From: Bacillota bacterium | GTDB taxonomy: Bacteria; Bacillota; Limnochordia; Darwinibacteriales; JAAYFS01 | DNA length: 64,000 nt | Assembly: GCA_012728115.1 (NCBI GenBank) | Contig: JAAYFS010000052.1 | Location: 34,269 to 98,268, forward strand | Direction: 5' to 3' | Shown here: positions 60,881 to 64,000 of the stretch, piece after piece | Layout: each line of letters opens with the position of its first letter | How positions within the stretch are numbered: position 1 is the stretch's first letter | Program-made: the position numbers and the translations under genes | Notes under the pieces: model-generated | The model's input: only the letters and a program-made list of their open reading frames with translations | What the model was told of the DNA's origin: nothing | The model's database searches: none

Positions 60881-61777
60881 TTACAGCTTGTAGGAGTTGA
60901 TATCTTCAAGAACCTTATCAATTCTAGCAGCTAATTCATCGCTGATTGGTAAGCGAGGTGCTCTGGAATATCCACCATGTGCTCCTTGCTTATCTAAGCA
61001 GTACTTAATTAGTTGAACTAGTTTGCCCGAATTTTCAAGTTCGATGCAAAGAGGTAGAATTACCTCGTAAATCTCTTTAGCCTTTTCATAGTCTTTCTCA
61101 TAAACTACTTTTTCAAACAAAGCTACGGTTAATTCTGGAGCAGCATTTCCTGCTACGCAAACCCAACCTTTTGCACCGAGCATAAATGATTCAAAAGCAA
61201 GTTGTTCGCAACCACAGAAAGTGGTAATATCTCCACCGCTATGACGGTTAATATCGCGCAAACGAGTAATATCGCCAGTAGATTCCTTAATATATTGAAT
61301 GTTATCTCTACCAGCTAATTTAAGTACAGTTTCTAACTCCATATCAACACCTGCGGTTCCAGGGTTGTTATAAAGCATAATAGGGATCTTAACTGCATCG
61401 GAGATTTTTTCGAAATGGTTAATCATTTCTTCTTGTAACGGATTCATATAGTATGGTGGAAGAATTAGTACTGCGTCTGCACCGATTTCTTCGGCGTGCT
61501 TAGTAAACTTAATAGTCTTAGCTGTTGTTTCAGCAGTTGTACCTACACATACAGGAACTCTTCCGTCAACTTTCTTGACCACAAATTCTGCCAATTCAAA
61601 GCGCTCGTCATCATCTAAACTTGCTACCTCACCAGTACTTCCTAAAGGAATTAATCCATGAACACCTTTAGAAATTAGCCAGTCGATGTTCTTGCCGTAC
61701 GCTTCGTAGTCGATCTTTTCATCCTCTGTAAATGGAGTAGGCATTACAACAAAGATACCCTCTAATTTCTTAAACAT
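60881..61777 (-). CDS. DapA-family lyase/hydro-lyase (class I aldolase fold)
   Basis: The 298-residue protein has GLIPLGSTGEVASLDDDERF (phosphate/keto-acid loop), LYNNPGTAGVD (Tyr136) and IKESTGD (Schiff-base Lys164), the hallmarks of the DHDPS/NAL family. Lysine biosynthesis is one possibility, but it follows a FAD/Fe-S dehydrogenase cluster. In hydroxyproline degradation the same family deaminates 1-pyrroline-4-hydroxy-2-carboxylate, which fits the context better. The exact substrate is not readable from sequence. Confidence 0.9.
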   Translation of the reverse strand: MFKKLEGIFVVMPTPFTEDEKIDYEAYGKNIDWLISKGVHGLIPLGSTGEVASLDDDERFELAEFVVKKVDGRVPVCVGTTAETTAKTIKFTKHAEEIGADAVLILPPYYMNPLQEEMINHFEKISDAVKIPIMLYNNPGTAGVDMELETVLKLAGRDNIQYIKESTGDITRLRDINRHSGGDITTFCGCEQLAFESFMLGAKGWVCVAGNAAPELTVALFEKVVYEKDYEKAKEIYEVILPLCIELENSGKLVQLIKYCLDKQGAHGGYSRAPRLPISDELAARIDKVLEDINSYKL

Positions 61778-61816
61778 TATCTATCACACTCCTGTTGGCT
61801 TTTTTTACGACTTCAA

Positions 61817-62992
61817 TTAATTCTTTTTAAATCTAGCAAAACTCATTCGTTCTACTGGTAATTCTGTTTCCTCACCTGTAATCATTTGAGAAATCAGTTT
61901 TCCAGTTACTGGTCCGAGACCAATACCATCACCCTCATGTCCAGCAGCAATGTAGAAACCAGGAACCTCTTCAACTGGAGACACAATTGGGAAATGGTCT
62001 GGACAGTATGGTCTTAGTCCAGCGTAAGCACGGATCACATTAATGTTCTTCATGATTGGGAAGAATCTAATAGCACGTTCGGCTAATCCACGCATGATCT
62101 CGATCGAAACCCTAGTATCATAACCAACCATTGCCCGGCTACTTCCGATCAGGAAGTTATTATGTGAAGTAGGCTCAAATACCATAGCGATACCGTACTT
62201 TTCAATCTCTGGACTTACATTACGTTTGTAATCAGAGCTGCCAAATTTTGCCATCATATAGCCAAACTCTACAATTTTTCTCTTTCCAACTGGAATAGTG
62301 CTTTCTGCGACCAAGATTTGTCCTTGACGAGGCAGAATTGGAATATCGATTCCTACCATTTTTCCTACGTGAGGAGCCCATACTCCCGCACAGTTTACTA
62401 CAGCCTTGGTCAAAATCTCACCTTGATCGGTTACAACCGATTTAACCGCACCTTTTTCATCCAGTTTAATGTCTTTTACGGCATGGAAAGTAAGAATTTC
62501 TGCTCCGTTTTTCTGAGCAGCCAGAGCCAAACCATAAGCCATTGCCATTGGATCGCAGGCTGCGTCGCACTCGATCTCAACTCCGCCGATAATGTCATCA
62601 GCGATATGCGGTTCATCGTCATGGATTTCCTTACGGTCCATCATTCGCATTGGGAAGCCATCAGCCACTTGTTGCTTAACGTAGTTTTCAGCAACTTCCC
62701 ATTCTTGTTCGCTTTCGATCAAGTAGATGCTACCTTTTTGAGTGTATTCAATATTATAGTCAATGTCGTTCACGATTTCTTTGAAAAGTTGTTGACTACG
62801 ATATGCTAACTGTGTATCAAACCCAGGCTGTTTGTCGGCAATCAAAATATTTCCATCACATTTACTAGTAGTGCCATAAGCGATATCGCCTTGTTCAACT
62901 AATGCAACATCCAGCCCTTTTTTGGATAAATAATACGCTACAGAAGTACCGATTGCACCAGCGCCAATAACTACGACATCAAAAGTCTTAAT
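61817..62992 (-). CDS. FAD-dependent D-amino-acid/hydroxyproline dehydrogenase subunit, probable ATT start
   Basis: The frame encodes about 391 residues. The N-terminal FAD motif is FDVVVIGAGAIGTSVAYYL, then LVEQGDIAYGTTSKCDG. A DAO domain follows (VVNCAGVWAPHVGKMVGI, RQGQILVAE, RAYAGLRPYCPDHFPIV, AAGHEGDGIGLGPVTGKLI). ATG, GTG and TTG are absent before the FAD motif; the first one is a TTG at 62845, which would remove the nucleotide-binding site. The only well-placed codon is ATT at 62992, eight bases after GGAGG and overlapping the stop of the gene in front (ATTAA). The family oxidises D-proline/hydroxyproline, glycine or sarcosine. Confidence 0.85.
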   Translation of the reverse strand: MKTFDVVVIGAGAIGTSVAYYLSKKGLDVALVEQGDIAYGTTSKCDGNILIADKQPGFDTQLAYRSQQLFKEIVNDIDYNIEYTQKGSIYLIESEQEWEVAENYVKQQVADGFPMRMMDRKEIHDDEPHIADDIIGGVEIECDAACDPMAMAYGLALAAQKNGAEILTFHAVKDIKLDEKGAVKSVVTDQGEILTKAVVNCAGVWAPHVGKMVGIDIPILPRQGQILVAESTIPVGKRKIVEFGYMMAKFGSSDYKRNVSPEIEKYGIAMVFEPTSHNNFLIGSSRAMVGYDTRVSIEIMRGLAERAIRFFPIMKNINVIRAYAGLRPYCPDHFPIVSPVEEVPGFYIAAGHEGDGIGLGPVTGKLISQMITGEETELPVERMSFARFKKN

Positions 62993-63260
62993 CTTGATCC
63001 CCTCCTAGCACACCAAAAGTAATAGGCATTACTGGAGGACGTGCTGGATCAGGCTTGAGGTCAGCTTGAGTTTTCTTTAATTCTCTCCGCAAGATCCCTT
63101 CCACCAATCTTTCGCAAGAACTTCCTTGGCATGAACCCATACCAGCTCTTGTCCGTCTTTTTACTCCAGTAACATCCCTGGCTCCGTCCTTGATTGCTTG
63201 TAAAATCTCTCCAAGTGTTACTTCTTCGCACCTACAAATAATCATATCCTTATCTTCCAT
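62988..63260 (-). CDS. BFD-like [2Fe-2S] small subunit of the dehydrogenase
   Basis: The 90-residue protein has IICRCEEVTLGEI (Cys9, Cys11) and GMGSCQGSSCERLV (Cys44, Cys49), the four cysteines of BFD-type [2Fe-2S] domains. The tail is proline-rich. Such small subunits pass electrons in D-hydroxyproline and related dehydrogenases. It overlaps the FAD subunit by 5 bases. Confidence 0.93.
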   Translation of the reverse strand: MEDKDMIICRCEEVTLGEILQAIKDGARDVTGVKRRTRAGMGSCQGSSCERLVEGILRRELKKTQADLKPDPARPPVMPITFGVLGGDQD

Positions 63261-63289
63261 CTTGTCACCTCCAGCACTTATACCCCAGT

Positions 63290-63793
63290 TCAGTCACGAG
63301 GCAATCTTTTCATTCCACGAACATCATCTACCACATCTTGTGGCACAATCAAGGTTACAATCGAAGTATGATCAAACGCCTTCGGATTGAGAACTCTTAG
63401 TACCTCTGCCTTGCAAACAAATTGTCCTTGTCTATTTACAGCGTCAACAATATCTCCTTTTTTAGGAAGTGGGCGATATTCATGTGGAAATGTTACAGTC
63501 GCCATATCCTCTGAGTAAGTTTTATCGACAACGAATATTGCTAGCCCTGGACATCTTGTTACACAAACAGCGCATCCAGTGCAATTCTCACCTGTAAATT
63601 GTGGAATAGTAGTAATAGGTTTGCCTACATGAATAGCGTTGAACCTACAAGATGTTTCGCAGGGGTTACATGGTATCTCTTGTGGACACTCGATGACCGC
63701 CATCGGTCCTCTCTTAAAATCTTCTTCCGTTGGGTATTGGGGCAGCGCTCTAACTTCTTCTGTGGTTAGATAGCCCTTTTCCTTAACGCTCAT
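63290..63793 (-). CDS. Ferredoxin-like 4Fe-4S protein of the dehydrogenase cluster
   Basis: The 167-residue protein has two cysteine groups, IECPQEIPCNPCETSC (Cys36, 42, 45, 49) and CTGCAVCVTRC (Cys71, 74, 77, 81), consistent with two [4Fe-4S] clusters. A C-terminal domain without cysteines but one follows. It lies between the upstream FAD/NAD subunit and the BFD protein, so it likely transfers electrons among them. Confidence 0.9.
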   Translation of the reverse strand: MSVKEKGYLTTEEVRALPQYPTEEDFKRGPMAVIECPQEIPCNPCETSCRFNAIHVGKPITTIPQFTGENCTGCAVCVTRCPGLAIFVVDKTYSEDMATVTFPHEYRPLPKKGDIVDAVNRQGQFVCKAEVLRVLNPKAFDHTSIVTLIVPQDVVDDVRGMKRLPRD

Positions 63794-63829
63794 TGATATC
63801 CCCCTTCATACAAATCGTCTTCTTCAAAA

Positions 63830-64000
63830 TTAGGCCTTCATCGTTAGCTTTTCTTTACCAGTTGCTCTGTTAACTCCGAAAGGACCCATGCGTAATCCAT
63901 TAAGTCTTTCACGAATTTCAGCCTTTAATGTTGCACCTTCTTCAGGTGAAATATATCCTAATTTTTCAGCGATAGCTACGCCAGCTAGTTTACCTTCTTC
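63830..64000 (-). CDS. C-terminal end of a dehydrogenase subunit (partial at window edge)
   Basis: A minus-strand frame enters from the right edge and ends at 63830. The visible 56 residues include LAGVAIAEKLGYISPEEG, RERLNGLRMGPFGVNR and TGKEKLTMKA. This resembles the tail of the NAD(P)/FAD oxidoreductase alpha subunit found with BFD and ferredoxin proteins in D-hydroxyproline dehydrogenase clusters. Only the tail is seen, so the call is by context. Confidence 0.55.
   Translation of the reverse strand, partial: EEGKLAGVAIAEKLGYISPEEGATLKAEIRERLNGLRMGPFGVNRATGKEKLTMKA

Noticed and set aside
62318..62809. 163-codon plus-strand ORF opposite the FAD dehydrogenase
   Set aside because: Antisense to a clear conserved domain; no ribosome site and low-complexity composition.
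62845..62847. TTG as the start of the FAD dehydrogenase
   Set aside because: It would remove the GAGAIG nucleotide-binding motif, which is in frame and intact upstream.
1..64000. tRNA, rRNA, CRISPR arrays, insertion sequences or prophage
   Set aside because: None of the expected sequence signs were seen on either strand in the gaps or coding regions.

Overview
The window is a gene-dense, low-to-medium GC chromosomal segment from an endospore-forming, flagellated member of the Bacillota. The gene order follows the Bacillus/Clostridia core blocks, and Spo0A, a SigH-like sigma factor, YlbJ, CodY, FapR, PrkC with PASTA repeats and a TPP-riboswitch-controlled ThiT are all present. An anaerobic clostridial lineage is the most likely source, judging from the FHA/PP2C/SEDS/PBP/PrkC cluster and the iron-sulfur amino-acid dehydrogenase cluster at the right edge. 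That is an inference from gene content, not a species call. Almost every gene lies on the minus strand, so transcription runs from high to low coordinates. The few plus-strand genes are comM, ylbJ, rpmB, two small genes near 57.4-58.5 kb and one candidate RNA. I saw no tRNA, rRNA, insertion sequence, prophage or CRISPR array.

Layout in coordinate order. (1) 1-7237: basal-body and export genes flgB-flgC-fliE-fliF-fliG-fliH-fliI-fliJ-motE-like-fliK. A 28-codon upstream ORF overlaps flgB, and an operator-like palindrome lies further upstream. (2) 7.4-16.1 kb: dprA, then topA-trmFO-xerC-hslV-hslU-codY, the same order as in Bacillus subtilis, with a strong promoter before topA. (3) 16.2-22.1 kb: comM preceded by a near-perfect CodY box, an Lrp-type regulator, a D-Ala-D-Ala carboxypeptidase, yraN, an HD-GYP protein, rnhB and ylqF. 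(4) 22.1-33 kb: lepB, rplS, trmD, rimM, khpA, rpsP, ffh, ylxM, ftsY, smc, a SigH-like sigma factor and rnc, covering translation, signal recognition and chromosome organisation. (5) 33-39.8 kb: fabF, acpP, fabG, fabD, fabH, plsX, fapR, rpmF and yceD, with a FapR operator just downstream of the fapR promoter. (6) 39.8-46.9 kb: a patatin-like protein, ylbJ, a coiled-coil protein, coaD, rsmD, DegV (FakB-like), a FakA-like DhaL protein, an Asp23 protein and rpmB. (7) 47-57.3 kb: thiN-thiT, rpe, rsgA, prkC, a class B PBP, a SEDS protein, PP2C, an FHA protein and rlmN. This is a Ser/Thr phosphorylation and cell-wall module. (8) 57.4-64 kb: a stand-alone recombinase-like N-domain, a secreted CBM9-like protein, spo0A, rsmB, and a DapA-like/FAD/2Fe-2S/4Fe-4S cluster resembling D-hydroxyproline or D-proline dehydrogenase systems.

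The most interesting non-coding signals are two candidate structured RNAs. The first (minus strand, about 48455-48682) has a consensus promoter, a 16-bp stem that closes its two ends, nested internal stems and a terminator, giving a rod-like form reminiscent of 6S RNA. The second (plus strand, about 43446-43652) combines a TATAAT element, a predicted pseudoknot, two hairpins and a terminator. Other points of note are a likely ATT start codon in the FAD dehydrogenase gene, SigH-type promoters before both spo0A and the SigH-like gene, and a CodY box before comM in a window that also encodes CodY.

The genes form a coherent growth-to-sporulation picture. CodY senses nutrients, SigH and Spo0A start sporulation, FapR links malonyl-CoA to lipid synthesis (with FakA/FakB-like proteins possibly feeding PlsX exogenous fatty acids), and PrkC/PP2C/FHA signalling sits beside wall-synthesis genes. 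All functional names rest on reading the translated proteins against known families; no search was run.
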